Of a DNA stretch of 64,000 nt, positions 49,395-61,530 are shown one piece after another. This DNA comes from Symbiodinium natans (taxonomy: Eukaryota > Sar > Dinophyceae > Suessiales > Symbiodiniaceae), in NCBI GenBank assembly GCA_905221605.1, contig CAJNDS010002064.1, positions 117,501-181,500 of the forward strand, given 5' to 3'. Within the stretch, counting starts at the first letter, position 1; the number at the start of each line of letters is the position of its first letter. The notes under the pieces were generated by a model that was not told the DNA's origin, ran no database searches, and saw only the letters and a program-made list of their open reading frames with translations. The position numbers and the translations under genes are program-made.

Positions 49395-50800
49395 AGCGTC
49401 CTATTCCAGTACAAACATATACTACTGCTATGCATGGCTCTCTGCGGTTGTACACGCGCGCCCGCCCTCTTGCCAACTTGGCGGCCTTGAAGGAACCTCA
49501 GCGCCTTCACCACGGCAACTTAACTACAGGGACTCTTGAAGACCCTGAACACAACTCAGTGTTCCAAAAAGACTTCTGTCCCTCTCAGAAGGACAGTTGC
49601 GCATCCCTCCCCCTAGACGACCCTGATACTAATGCAACAGTCCAGGTTTGTTGCAGTGTTCTGGCTGTTCGGTTCAAGCTTTCTATTGTCAGCAAGTTGC
49701 CATGATAAAGTTGTTCCATTCAGAGCAAGAGTCCATTGAAGCTTGGAAGTGAAGTGAACAGCTTATTCTGCAACAGATGATACCCACATACAGTCTAGTC
49801 CCGATTTATCGACTCTGGGTAAACTGAAGGTCTCGCTGCAATGAAGGAAACATGCGATGCACAAACAGCTCCCTTTCTTCCATTTTTGCTTCATTTCATC
49901 GATGTTCTGCAGCACAGACATTGCCCAGAGGCTGACATAGTGCTTCGATAAACCAGGGCTAGACTGTATCTACGTTAGGCGCGCATTCAAGGCCCGTGCC
50001 CCTGAAAAGGTGCTTTTGTAGTACAAACATAGTATTGCCGCGGTTAAACTCATCTTTTCGTCCTTTCGCTCTCTAAAACCGTCGTTTGCTAATTAGTACA
50101 AACGTGGTACTGCTATGGCTTTCGGCGGTGGTACGCGCGGGCGCACATTTAGAACCTGTGCCTCTGAAAAGGTCCGTTTGCAGTACGAATGTAGTACTGC
50201 TATGGCTCTCTGCGGTTGCACGTGCATAGATCTGGGGCCCCCACCCCACCTCCAAAATCGTCCTTTTCTAGTACAAACGTAAGGCTGCTATATGGCTCTC
50301 TTTGCGGTGGTACCCACAGGCATTTCGGGCTCCCGGCCCTGCCGCCTCTAAAAGCATCCTTTCGTCCTTTTGCAACGTCCAAGCGTAGTACTGCCATGGC
50401 TCTCTGCGGTTGTACGTTCTCCAGAATCGTCTTTTTCTAGTACGAACAAGGTACTGCTGTGCTCTCGGTGGTTGCGCGCGCGTGGGCGCACGCATTTAGG
50501 ACCTGTGCCTGTCAAAAGGTCCGCTGGTAGCACAAAAGTGGTACTGCTATGGCTCTCTGCGGTTGCACGCGCAACATCTAGGGCCCCCACCCCGCCTCTA
50601 AAATCGTCCTTTCTAATACAAACGTAGTACTGCCGTGGCTCCCTGCGGGTGTACGTTCTCTAAAACCGTCCTTTTCTAGTACAAACGTGGTACTGCTGTG
50701 CTCTCGGTGGTTGTACGCACGCGCATTTAGGGCCGCCTCCCGCCCCTCCTCTTCAGAATCGTCCTTTTGCAATATAAACGGTACCTCGCGCTCGACAACC
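49395..50800. repeat. degenerate tandem repeats with GTAC-bounded core
   Basis: A core like TAGTACAAACGTAGTACTGC, followed by TATGGCTCTCTGCGG and TTGTACG, recurs at about 49405, 50010, 50092, 50180, 50270, 50378, 50438, 50530, 50612, 50676 and 50770, spaced 63-105 bp in the main array (50.0-50.8 kb). On the minus strand several copies read the peptide AESHSSTTFVLEKD in frame, so the unit may derive from coding DNA. Confidence 0.88.
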
Positions 50801-50864
50801 TCGCAAATATCGCGGGGACCGCACGCTCAAAAACCCCCAAATATCGTGGGGCTGAGCAAGCTGA

Positions 50865-52065
50865 GAGCCAAGCAACAAGCTGAGTAAGCTGAGATTTACC
50901 AGGCCCACGCTGAGATTGCCAAAGCCACGAGATTTACCAAGCAACAACGAGCTGAGTGACATGAGACTTGCCAAGCCGCAACAAGCTGTGTAAGCTGAGA
51001 TTTACCAGCCAAGCTGCGTAAGCCGAGACTTACCCAGCCACAACAAGTTGACTGAGCTCAAACTTTCCAAGCCACAAAGCTGAGCAAGCTCAGATTGAAC
51101 ACGCCGCAAAAAGTAAGCTTACACCCACCAAGCCACAACAAGCTGAATAAGTTGATATTTACCTAGCCACAACAAGTTGAGTAGTTAGTAGTTGCCAAGT
51201 CACATGCTTACTCAAGCATAGATTGGCCACGCCAAACAACAACCTGGGTAAGCTGACAGTTGCCAAGCCACGACAAGCTGAGCAAGCTGACACTTCACAA
51301 GCCACAACAAGCTGAGATTTACCCCGAGCCACAACAAGAGTAAGCCCAGATGTACTAAGCTACAACAAGCTGAGCAAGCCGAGATTTACCAAGCCACAAC
51401 AATGAGCTGAGTTTACCCCAAGCCAGAACAAGCTGAATCAGCTGAGATGTACCTACCTGCAGCAAGCTGAATACGCTCAGATTTGCCAAGTCACATGAGT
51501 ACGCTGAGAATTTACCCCATGTCACTACAAGCTGAGTTAGCTGAGATTTGTCAAGCCACAATAAGCTGAGTAACTTGAGCTTGACCAAGCGTAACGAGAT
51601 GATTTACCAAGCCACGCTGAGAAAGTTGTGATTTACCAAGCCACAACAAGCTGAGTAAGCTGAGATTTACCTACCTGAAACAAGCTGAATAAGCTCACAC
51701 TTACCCAGCCACAACAAGCTGAGTAAGCTGAGACTTACCGTGCCACAACAAGTTGAGTAATCTGAGATTTGCCAAGCAACAACAAGCTGACAAAGCTGAG
51801 ATTTTCCCAGCCACAACAAGTGAGACACACCAAGGCACAACAAGCTAAGCAAGCTCAGATTTGCCGAGTAAGCTTAGATTTCCCTATCTGCAACAAGCTG
51901 AGTTAGCTGAGATTTACCATGCCACAACAAGCTGAGGAAGCTGAGATTCACCAAGCTGCAACAAGCTGGGTATGCTCACATTAGCTGGCTAAGCTCAGGC
52001 GAACCAAGCCAACAACAAGCTGATTAAGCTGAACGAGTCGAGCAAGCTTAGATTTACCAAGCCGT
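50865..52065. repeat. satellite array, ~35-bp unit CCACAACAAGCTGAGTAAGC
   Basis: Tens of imperfect copies of a unit like CCACAACAAGCTGAGTAAGC plus TGAGATTTACCAAG. Within the unit, AAGCTGAGTA and AAGCTGAGAT are themselves a near-duplicate pair. Minus-strand Leu/Ser/Trp-rich ORFs over this array are by-products. Confidence 0.95.
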
Positions 52066-52470
52066 TCTACTTTGTTTCCAACAGCCAAGCCTACTCTAAG
52101 CAAACAAGCCCGCTAACTCTCAAAGAACAAATGAGATTGTTTTGACATTGGTGGAAGCAACAGCGACGCACGTCAGCAAAGCTTATCAAAGCTTGAAGAA
52201 ACAACCCCAGTGGAGGGTAGTTGAAAAGTTTCTAAAGCATAAAGCTTGCAAGTGCCTGCACGCATGCAAAGCTACGGCTTGGCTGTTGGTTCGAGCACAA
52301 GCAACATGCGGAAAACAAAGCAAAACAAACATGAGTGAACACATAAACCGTTCTACTTTGTTTCCAGCAGCCAAGCACAGACGCACGAGATTGTTTTGAC
52401 ACTGGTGGAAGCAACAGCGATCGCACGCAAGCCAAGTTTGTCAAAGCTTGAAACAACAACCCGTTGAAAC
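52066..52470. repeat. spacer between satellite arrays, holding a ~120-bp direct duplication
   Basis: GTTCTACTTTGTTTCCAACA... with GAGATTGTTTTGACATTGGT and TGGAAGCAACAGCGA (about 52073-52210) is repeated with small changes at about 52350-52470. The repeated segment separates the two AAGCTGAG arrays. Confidence 0.85.
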
Positions 52471-52489
52471 TCTGCCAGATGTCAAAAAC

Positions 52490-53240
52490 AAACCTGCCAC
52501 AAAAAGCTGAGTAAGCTGAGAATTTCCAAGCCATAAAAGCTGAGTAAGCTGCGGTTTTCCAAAGCTATAGAAAGCTGAGTATGCTACTGAGACTTTCCAA
52601 ACCATGGAAAGCTAGGTACAACAATCTGAGCAAGCTGAGATTTTCCAAGCCATTACAAACTGACTAAGTTGAGATTTTCCACGCCATAAACAGCTGATTC
52701 AGCTGGGATTTTCCAAGGCGCAAAAGCTGAGCAAGCTGAGATTTCCAAGCCATAAGAACCTGAGATTTTCCAAACCACAGAAAGCTGAGTAGGCAAAGAT
52801 TTCCAAGCCATACAAAACCTGAGTAAGCTGAGATGTTCCAAGCCACAGAAAGCTGAATAAGCTGCCATTTGTCCAAGCCATAAAAGCTGAGCAAGCTGAG
52901 ATTTTCCAAGCCACAAAAAGCTGGGTAAGCTAAGATTCCCAAGACACACAAAGCTGAGTAAGATAAGATTTTCCAAGCCACGAAAAACCTCAATAACTTA
53001 GCTGAATAGACTGAGATTCCCAGCCACAAAAGCTGGGTAAGCTGACATTTCTAAGCCAACAATCTGAGTAAGCTAAGATTTCCAAGCCAAAAAGCTGTGT
53101 AAGCTGAGATTTCCAGAAGCTTTACAAGCTGAGATTTCCAAGCCACAAAAAGCTGAGTAAGCTGAGATTTTTCAACGCAAACAGCTGAGTAAGCTGAGAT
53201 TTCGCCATAAAAAAGCTGAGCAAGCTGAGATTTTCCACAG
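52490..53240. repeat. satellite array, variant AAGCTGAG units with TTTTCCAAGCCATAA
   Basis: Same AAGCTGAGTAAGCTGAGAT core as the array at 50865-52065, but the linker is TTTTCCAAGCCATAAA instead of TTTACCAAGCCACAAC. The two arrays have therefore been homogenised separately. Confidence 0.93.
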
Positions 53241-53275
53241 CCCTTTCGCCTTGAAAAACCAAGGTCTCACGCGGT

Positions 53276-56200
53276 TTGCACAAAAAGATGGATTCTACTT
53301 TTTCTCGTTTCGCTTCTATCACCCTTCACCTACTTACTATGAAGGGGGAGGGGAGCGAGGGGGGGGTGGGGGGTACGACCATGTTCATCGAGTGGTGGGA
53401 CCAATGGCGAACACTGGCATTGGAGAACGACTACAGCTTTCAGGTGCTGCAACGGCTCAAGGACCCAGTGCTGAGAGCCGAGTTCATCAGATGGTTGAAT
53501 CAAAAAACGAAGAGAAAGCGGGACAGTGATTGAAACCCTCGTTTGTTTTTCGGCCAGGCTGGACAATGAGAGTCGGCGCGGCGATGGTCTTTTGGATGTG
53601 GTTGGGATGGGTGCTGGTCATGTGTTTGACGAGCATTGGCCACAGGCAACAATTGCTGCTGCGATACATGGACCTCAATAGTACATCAAATGCAATACAG
53701 CCCCAAGGGTCCCGACACGATTGCATGTATCCTTGGAGTATTGTATGTATGGGCTTCCTGCGCCAGGTACCACATTTTCCGAGGACCAAGATCGACAACT
53801 CACCCGGACAGCTGTGTCATACATGGAAGGTGTGTGCTTTGGAATGTATCCTGCAGTCACTTGAAGGCGGTATCCGAATTATCGGCCAGCTCAACTCAAT
53901 ACACTGTCTGCAGATTCCAGGGCTCAATTTCGGCGACTGGAGAGAAAGTAGCAACATGTTTCGTCCAGCTCCACCTCGACGAGGCCGAACACCTTTGCCG
54001 AGAGCAGATCACCCAGGAATCCCTTGCAAAGACGACGACCTCGTTCACTGTTGCCAAGAGCAAGGCCCAGCAGGTCAAGGAGCACTAGGCCACTAGGCCT
54101 AAGCAGCGATCACCCTCGGCTTGGAGATGGACATCCTCTTCCCCAAGGCATCGGCCCAGCAGAACTTAGCAAGAGTCACCCTCACCTCGGCACCGGCCCA
54201 CCTGCGAGTACATGGTCTGTGAAGCAAGCGAGAGACGAGTGCCCGCAGGCCACCGGCAACGAACCACTCGACCTATCAATGCCGAGCAGAGAGCTGACGA
54301 GCAAGCTGCTTTTCTGCGAATGACTGGACAAGCTGTGCTCGGGAAAAGGTGGACAAGCCAGCAGACCCAGTGGAGCTAAACGCCTGCAGAGCATCCGCAC
54401 GATGTTATGCAAGCGGAGGCGAGGGATGGCAACGGCGAGGGCTGGAGCTGTGTCGTTGGTCTCTGCTTCTTCTGAGACTCCTCGACAGCCAACTACCAAA
54501 GCTGGCCCTAAGCAGAAAGGGCGGGCGAAGCAAGGCGCACCTTGGGCCCCGGACGGGCCAAAGCGAGCTGCCAGAAAGAAGAAATCCATGGGGGGTCAAG
54601 GCAAAAGCAGATCCTGGACAGCAATTTACAGCGGCTTCTTCCAGGTTGGGAGTGAATGCTGAGGACAATGCCAAAACCATGGAAGCGGCAAAGAGCGACC
54701 TGCTAAAGACGCAGATGGAAAGGAGGGCGCAACTTCGACGATTGTACAGGATGAGACGTGCACAGGCCAGAGCTTCTCTTCGGAATGAGCAACGGAGTAT
54801 TGACTTGCCATGTATCACTGCCTCAATCGATACTTTGTTTTGCCAGACCACAGGTCTGAGTGCTGAGCATCTGGATGTTTCTGGAGCAGCGGCAAATAAC
54901 ATGCTGTGCAATTATGTGTTGCCAGACTGGATGTCCACCCGATCCTACATACATTATGCATGAACAACATATAACTTACATGTCCTTTATGCCTCGCCTC
55001 GCAGGATTTATTGGCGATGGTCACATCACTGGCAAGGCGCACAGGACCAGATGGCAATATCAGACAAATGATGACACGCTGGCTCCATATATACCTATTC
55101 AGCTTCGAATCTCTTGTTTTCAGGTTCTGTGAGGCCCTCTTCGCAGATCCAAGCCGGAAAGTGGAACCAGAGCAGGACGGTCAGGCCCTAAGCGTCATGA
55201 TCGTTGTACTGCCAAGTCTGCTAGCATTGGTGGATACATGACATATCTTGTACGCTTTGGACTTTCGATGTTTTCTTTTAATTTTCGAAGCCCATCACCT
55301 GCCTATGGTTCATGCGACGAAAGGACAACACACTACATGACACAAAGCCCCCCTGGTCCCAAGTCCAAGGGCCACTGCAGCCCCCACAGGCTTCTCCTCT
55401 GGAGCCTGAAATTCCTGTGCACAACAGGGGCAGTGGCAGACACGAGGGTTTCCGGGCGGCTTGCCCACCGCACGGATGAAGGAGGATTGCCTAAAACAGG
55501 CGACCCTACTCGACCTCCGAAGCAAACGGGTCAGCGGGCGACCTGTGAGTCGCAACAACAGGGTTCCTATGAAGTGCAGACGAGAACCCAGGTGTATCGC
55601 AAACGTGCCTTTCAAAGAGCAGTCCTTCGTGCCCAACAAAAAGAAGGCACACACACTGCAGAGGGAGATGGTACTCTGTATCTGAACTGCGGGGTCGACG
55701 ACCACGCTTGGCTGCTCCGGAGGTAGGTACTGGACGAACAAAGACAACCCTTCATAGCAGCACATCAACACCACATCTCTCGGTTCTCAGCTGGAATGCT
55801 GGAGGACTGGGAAATATGTACGACGAGCATATCTGTCGCTGAGCAGATACGACATAATCTTGATACAAGAGACAAAATGGCCTTTCGAGAACGAATGGTG
55901 TTCTGGCTCCTACATGTGTGTGAACAGTGGTTCAAAGGAAGAACATGCCAAGCATGGAGGGGTGATGGTTTTGGTGCATATGCGACGAACAAAATCATCT
56001 GCGTTTTCATGCACCGGTCCCAAGCCGATTATTGTGAGTTCGATTCGAACACAAAGGCCAGCCCATTGATATCATCAATGTATATCAGCATTCATACAAA
56101 GATTGCCAGAAGACTTTACAACTTTGACAGGATCTTCTGCATGCAGTCTCGACTGAGGTTGGTGCAGTGTCTGCTCGCTCCAGGCTCATCCTGGGTGGGG

Positions 56201-58930
56201 ACTTTAATGCCACCTGCGAGGTTCGAGCACCCTATGTTGGTACGAATGTATGACCACTGAGCACAAGGATCATTAGCCAACAGCTCACGGACGTGCTGGC
56301 GGCGCACCATCTTATCTCACTGAATACCTGGAACAGTGCTCCACCTGCAACCTTCCAGTTGACTATTTTTGCATTCGCAAGGAACATGCCAATGGTCAAT
56401 CAAAGCAATGCCGTGCACTTACAGCTTGGCCAGTCGGAAAGTGGCGAGGGGATAATGCAGCCAGACATCACCCACTTTGTGCCTCGATCCCGCAAAACTG
56501 GAGACCCTGGGAAAAAACACCAGCCGTTGGGGATGGAAGAGTGGATTTGCATGTTGCTGCAGATGCAATACAGCATGACAAGCCCAGGATCAAGCACCTG
56601 TGTGATTTGATGCAGGATCGACTCTTGAGTGCCAACAATTTGGAGCAAGTTCAGCAAACTGTGTATGAAGTCGCTCTCGAGTTCTTCCCCAAATTCCCGC
56701 AACAACGCCCCCCCCCGCCTGGCAGGATCGTGTCTTTCAAAGGAAAGCACATCAAAATGTGGGCCACATCCCGGGAATTGCAGCGGATCAGAAAGCGAAA
56801 AGATCGGCTTTGGCGACTTCACACCACCTTTGACAAATTGCGAGTGGAGGCCAACAAGCACTGTCGGGAAATCAAGAAGCAAAAGAAACTGTCTATCTTA
56901 GAGCAGGCAAAAGCTGCATTGCAATCGCAAAACAGTAGTGGTTTTCTACAGGCTTATCAATACACTGGCTCCAAAACAACCCAGAAACTTTGGCACCGGC
57001 AGCGGAATTGGAGTGCGTAAACAGTTCCTGGAACTGTACAATCCCACACCGACTCCACCTTGGGGGAACTGGCTCTCATAGATGATTTCCATGTCACGGC
57101 GAATGAGCTGGCTGCACATATACGATAACTGCCTTTGAGAAAGGTCGGCGCACCGGCGAGCATGCACCGACATAGTGGCCCCCCCAAGATTGCGGATCAT
57201 CTTCTTAACCAAAAATGAAAGTGCTGAAGCTGTTTCGTACCGACTTGCTGGACAGAAGCAACCCTGGCATTGCTACCCAAACCAGGTAAGTCGTACACAT
57301 GCCATGGATTCATTGATGCACTGGGTAAGGCAGTCATCCGAATGTGTCCATCTCGTATCCAGAACGACATTGTCGTTTGTGTTGCAACGGCCCCGCAATA
57401 TCGCTTATGTTGCGACGGTCCCGCAATACGTTTACATGAAAGGCAGAACGACTGGGGACGCACGTCGACATGTGTTTTGGCATTGTTCTGAGGTGCAACA
57501 GTCCGAAAAGAGTATTTTCAGACCACCAATTTTTGGTGCACTCCAAGTGGGGCTTGATTTGTCGAATGCGTTCGATGTGATGCTTCAGGCTGCGATGCAC
57601 GATGCAGGCATTCATGATGATGCAAGCAGGCTACTTTTTCACTGGCTATGCTTTTGCAAACACCGCATCGCACATGGAGGACAAACGGTGGAGATTCCGA
57701 CAGAGCGAGGCATTAAGCAGGGATGCCCGGCAAGTCCTATTTCGACTTGGGAACAAGCTGGGGTCTGGATGGAGTCAGGAGCACTTGCGCATTTTCGTTG
57801 ATGACTTTCATGACTCTGCAGTGTTCCATTCCATGGAGGCTTTACAGCAAGGTCGACGGGATGCTGGGACCTTGATTGCTTTTCTTCAAGAAGGGGCATG
57901 AAAGTCAATTTGATAAAACATCGGCTATGATCACCATTGGAGACACACAACAAGCTCGAGCACGCAAACATTCGTTCGCCCATAATGAGGACGAGGAGCT
58001 GCTGCGAATACCCATTGGCATGTCGGAGGTTCATTTGCCTCTAGTCCACTCGTTCAAATACCGGTTTGCAGGATCCACTCTGCGACATCGAATGAGCCAG
58101 CCTCGTATTTCATACCACCGACTGGGCCACAGCATTGCCACAGCTTTAAGGGCCGCCATGCTTTTTCACGTCGACAAAGATTAAGGAAGCACATTCCGGC
58201 GCCGCATCCCACAGCCAACGCGGCAGGCGTGGCTGACAAAGAAGGACCAGCTTGCAGCACGAGAGATCACGGGCTCAGGCCATCATGGCACTCTCCGGAA
58301 TCTTGGCTGGACAGGACAAGAGCTGCGGCGGTTTGGGGGCGCTCTCTCTTAGGCAGAAAGCCGCGCTTTTCCCCACTCTCTGCAAATACTCGTGCTTGAC
58401 AGGCTTGGCTTGCAAGATGTGGCTGCTCTTCTACGGAAAACACAGGCCACATGGATCTTGCGACGGACGAACAATAAAGATGACATGCTATTGGATTGCC
58501 CCTGGACATTGTATCCTAGCAGCTGTTGGATGGCAAGCAAGCTGCGGGTAATCCAACAGAAGCATTCTCAGAAGCTCCATTTACCGGAAAGTTGGAGCAG
58601 CGAATGCCGCTTGGCAGGCTGAGGGTCTGGACGCAGTGACGCAAGGGCCGCGCATTGAAAATATGGGCGCAGAATTGCACGTTGTGTGGACAGTGGATTG
58701 CGCGGTGATGAAAAAGTGGGATAAAGAGTTTACCGACGGCAAGAACAACAACAACCAGTCAACCAGTCCCAGGTGCTGACAATGAATTTGGATGTGGGTT
58801 TTCGCAAGGCCTTGGACTGACTGGAACCAGTAGGACAGAGCACAATCAACTATTGCGATATGAATGCCACAGTGGGTGCCACAGTTCGATGCATTATCTG
58901 GTCAATCAGGTCATTTGCTGACTCAGATTT
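53276..58930 (+). pseudogene. decayed LINE (second type), broken by frameshifts
   Basis: Pieces in all three plus-strand frames, in LINE order. An N-terminal fragment (WDQWRTLALENDYSFQVLQ, 53391) comes first. A basic, Lys/Gly-rich stretch lies near 54480-54620. Endonuclease follows: LSWNAGGL at 55787, then after a frame change ILIQETKWPF (Glu at 55869), GGDFNAT near 56195, VDYFCIRKEH near 56360 and ARHHPL near 56460. Reverse transcriptase has GLDLSNAFD near 57550, ERGIKQGCPASP near 57703, then in another frame FVDDF near 57793, and in a third frame KTSAMITIG near 57918. A tail near 58850-58915 reads ECHSGCHSSMHYL. Motifs such as KQGCPASP differ from the RT of the intact element at 19.5-31.2 kb, so this is another lineage. 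At least three frameshifts make it inactive. Confidence 0.82.
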
Positions 58931-58934
58931 CGTT

Positions 58935-60000
58935 TTGGGGACAAAAATCGGCATTTCGAGCTGTGCGCAACTGTGCTCGCAGCCTCGCAGCCGCCTTGTT
59001 GCTTCTCACCCGCCTACTGATAAGCTGACGCTCAACGAGGCTCACTCAAAAAATTCGAGCTGCGCGCAACTCTCAGGAAAGAAGCCGTGGTCAAGGTTTA
59101 TAGCGTCAAATTTAGAACCAACACCCAAGCCAATCCACAGCCAGAAAAACATCCCCAAGCGACTTCCGTTGTCCATTCTGGTCGAAGTTCAAGCCAGGGT
59201 CTCAATCTTTTCCCCGTTTTCGTTTCGGCTTTGAGGTGCAACGGTCATGCTTGCGCCTGTACTTTTGTCTGATGTACTGCAATTTCTCATCGCAACAGAC
59301 AGGAACTGTTTCATACTTGTGGCGGTACCTTCAAAGCACCAAGACAATTTTCGGAGCATTCGTAAATTTGCATTCAGGAGAGCACCCCCAGGAGAGCATG
59401 CACTTTTGTTTCACGAACTCAGCAGAGTATCCCGTACAGGCGAGGCATCTTGACGCCAGAATACGTTGCAAGGATGCGGCTTGGAGCCACCGAAACTTCC
59501 TCTAGCGACAGCGACAGAGGGATCGACACTGTCGATGCCCCACGCTAGGCGCACTGAGCGTGTCTCTCGTTGGCACACTACGGACGGCGCGTGAAGGTGC
59601 TGTGAAGCACGATGCTCTTTTTCTTGTTGTGTCTTTGAGGTAGACCGGTAGGCCGACACTACGTGGACCCTGGCTCCCTTCCATTGAAAAACAGCCTCCA
59701 GAAACCCTTCCGTTCAGATGTTCACTCCATCTGATGGTGGCTTTAGCTACATATGGGGCAATTAGGATCATGACTCCATCAGCTCTTTTGTCATCATGTG
59801 AAGCTTGCTGGAGTGTCGTGGAGCTTGGCGCGGTTGAGTGAAGCTCAGCTTTTGGCCTTTGGCACCCTTGCTTAGCCTTTGTTGGCCGAGCTTATGCAGC
59901 GCCACCCCTCGTGAAAAACCCGAAGGTCCCTCTCGGTACCTTTTCCCTTGAAAACACAAACCCTACCGACCTAAACCAAGCACAGGCACTCTTCTCTTTT
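58935..60000. other. no gene recognised; relic sequence
   Basis: Unique sequence with short frames on both strands. The minus-strand frame 59959-59768 (63 codons, starting MCFQGKRYREG) begins just downstream of the spliced-leader-like site at 60004-60026 but matches no family I know. Confidence 0.35.
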
Positions 60001-60003
60001 TCT

Positions 60004-60026
60004 CAGTCTTGAGCCTTGAGCCAAAG
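60004..60026 (-). other. possible relic of the dinoflagellate spliced leader
   Basis: On the minus strand the sequence is CTTTGGCTCAAGGCTCAAG. The last 11 bases of the conserved dinoflagellate spliced leader (TTTGGCTCAAG, from memory) are matched, followed by a partial second copy (GCTCAAG). Such truncated tandem leaders mark genes re-inserted from mRNA. The match is short and could be chance. Confidence 0.35.
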
Positions 60027-60029
60027 TTC

Positions 60030-61340
60030 ACGAAGTGCGCAAAACTACAAACGAATTCAGTCGTGAGCTCAAAAGTGCTTCAGAACGAAGTTCCTACTCA
60101 CTGCACACTCACTCAACATAGCGTATTGGGCACAAGCATCCTCTGAAAGGAATCCTTTTAAGGGAATTCCACAAACTTCCAAAACCACAGAGGATGGGAT
60201 CATAACGATTCCCAATCACTCCGAAGCAAAACAACCATACAAGCTGATCTAAAACATGATAAACACTCATGTATCAGCCACGATCTTCCACCCCACATTT
60301 TGCTAAGGGCTCATGTCAAAGATCCGAAGTCCAAGCACAGCCTGGCTCTTCAACACTAAGGGGATGCCTCCGGCCACATTCCCTTGGCGCGTACTCGCCA
60401 CCAAACGAAACACAACCACACCGTCAGATCCCTGCCGTCATAAGACAGGTTGTCCTCGGTCCGGTGTTGCTTTGGCACCCAAAAGTTCGTGGTGAAAACA
60501 CGTGACAAACAAATTCATGCAAGGCCTCAGGCCTCTCAGTACTCAACCTCGTCGTGTCCACACTCCTTAATCTCGCTTCCAGGAAACAACCAAGCTCTTG
60601 CTAGTGGGCCTGCACTCAGCGCGCAAAGTTTTCAGGGCAGTAAACTTTACTGCTCCGTGCAGCGGCCGATTTTTGGACAGTACACAGACCTTCATCCAAG
60701 ACTGCAGGCTGGCATTTGCTCCATCATCTGGCCATAGTACTGCCAAGCATGGTACTGTCCCTTCAGAAACCTAATCCTGTCAATGCTTGATCAAAACATG
60801 CTGTGGACTTGGACGGTCCTTGTGAAAGAATAGACATCCAGCAACTCAGATCTCGACTGACCATCCCAGCACTGCCCGGTATCTGGCAGCTGCAGCTTCA
60901 CTTAATTCCGGATCTAAACCACTTCTCTTCTTTTTCCACCGTTTTCACGATGTCTGGAGGTGTTGTCACCTTCAAGATAATTTCCATTTCTTCGCTTTAC
61001 AAATAAAACTCTAAACCAGTTTCAAAGAAGTCTGGCGCGAGCGTCTGTTTAAAGTAGTTTTGCTACCGAAAGGGAAGAAAAAAAGGACGCCTGTTTTTTT
61101 TCGAACACCTGCAGCCTTTTAAGACTTATTACATCTGAACAAAAATCATTCCATTTGACAGGCAATAATGCAAACACACGTTAATCACATTCCATCACAC
61201 CTCAATAGCTCATCTTTCTTGCGCTCGCAGCGGCAAAGGCTTTGCCTTTCCAAACTCTTCCTTCCCATAAAGAAGAGCTGTTGGTTTTTAAACTGTTGAT
61301 TTCGCCGGGCGCGGCGTTTTACACGGCAAGCAAGATTAAG
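60030..61340. other. no gene recognised
   Basis: Unique sequence of moderate base composition, without repeats and with only short frames on both strands. Confidence 0.4.
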
Positions 61341-61347
61341 TATGTAA

Positions 61348-61470
61348 AAGGGGGGGTGGGGGGGGGGGGGGGGGTGGGGGGGGGGGGGGGGGGGTGGGGG
61401 GGGTGGGGGGGGGGGGTGGGGGGGGGGGCGTGGGGGGGGGGGCGGGGGGGGGGGGGTGGGGGGGGGGTGT
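61348..61470 (+). repeat. long G-rich tract (G-quadruplex-prone)
   Basis: About 120 bp consisting of G runs broken by single T or C. Gly- or Pro-rich frames over it are artefacts. Expect strand-specific polymerase stalling and length variation. Confidence 0.97.
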
Positions 61471-61530
61471 CTGGACCCTTGAAAACCCAAACCCTGCCCT
61501 AAACACCACAAACGGACAAACCAGATTCTT

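Noticed and set aside
50865-53240. Minus-strand ORFs of repeating Leu/Ser/Trp/Gly peptides (for example LSLLSFLWLGKSQL)
   Set aside because: They follow the satellite unit and break wherever its length varies. No independent coding evidence.
46940-53240. CRISPR-like array
   Set aside because: Units are contiguous and diverged, without unique spacers of fixed length. The genome is eukaryotic and no cas genes are present.
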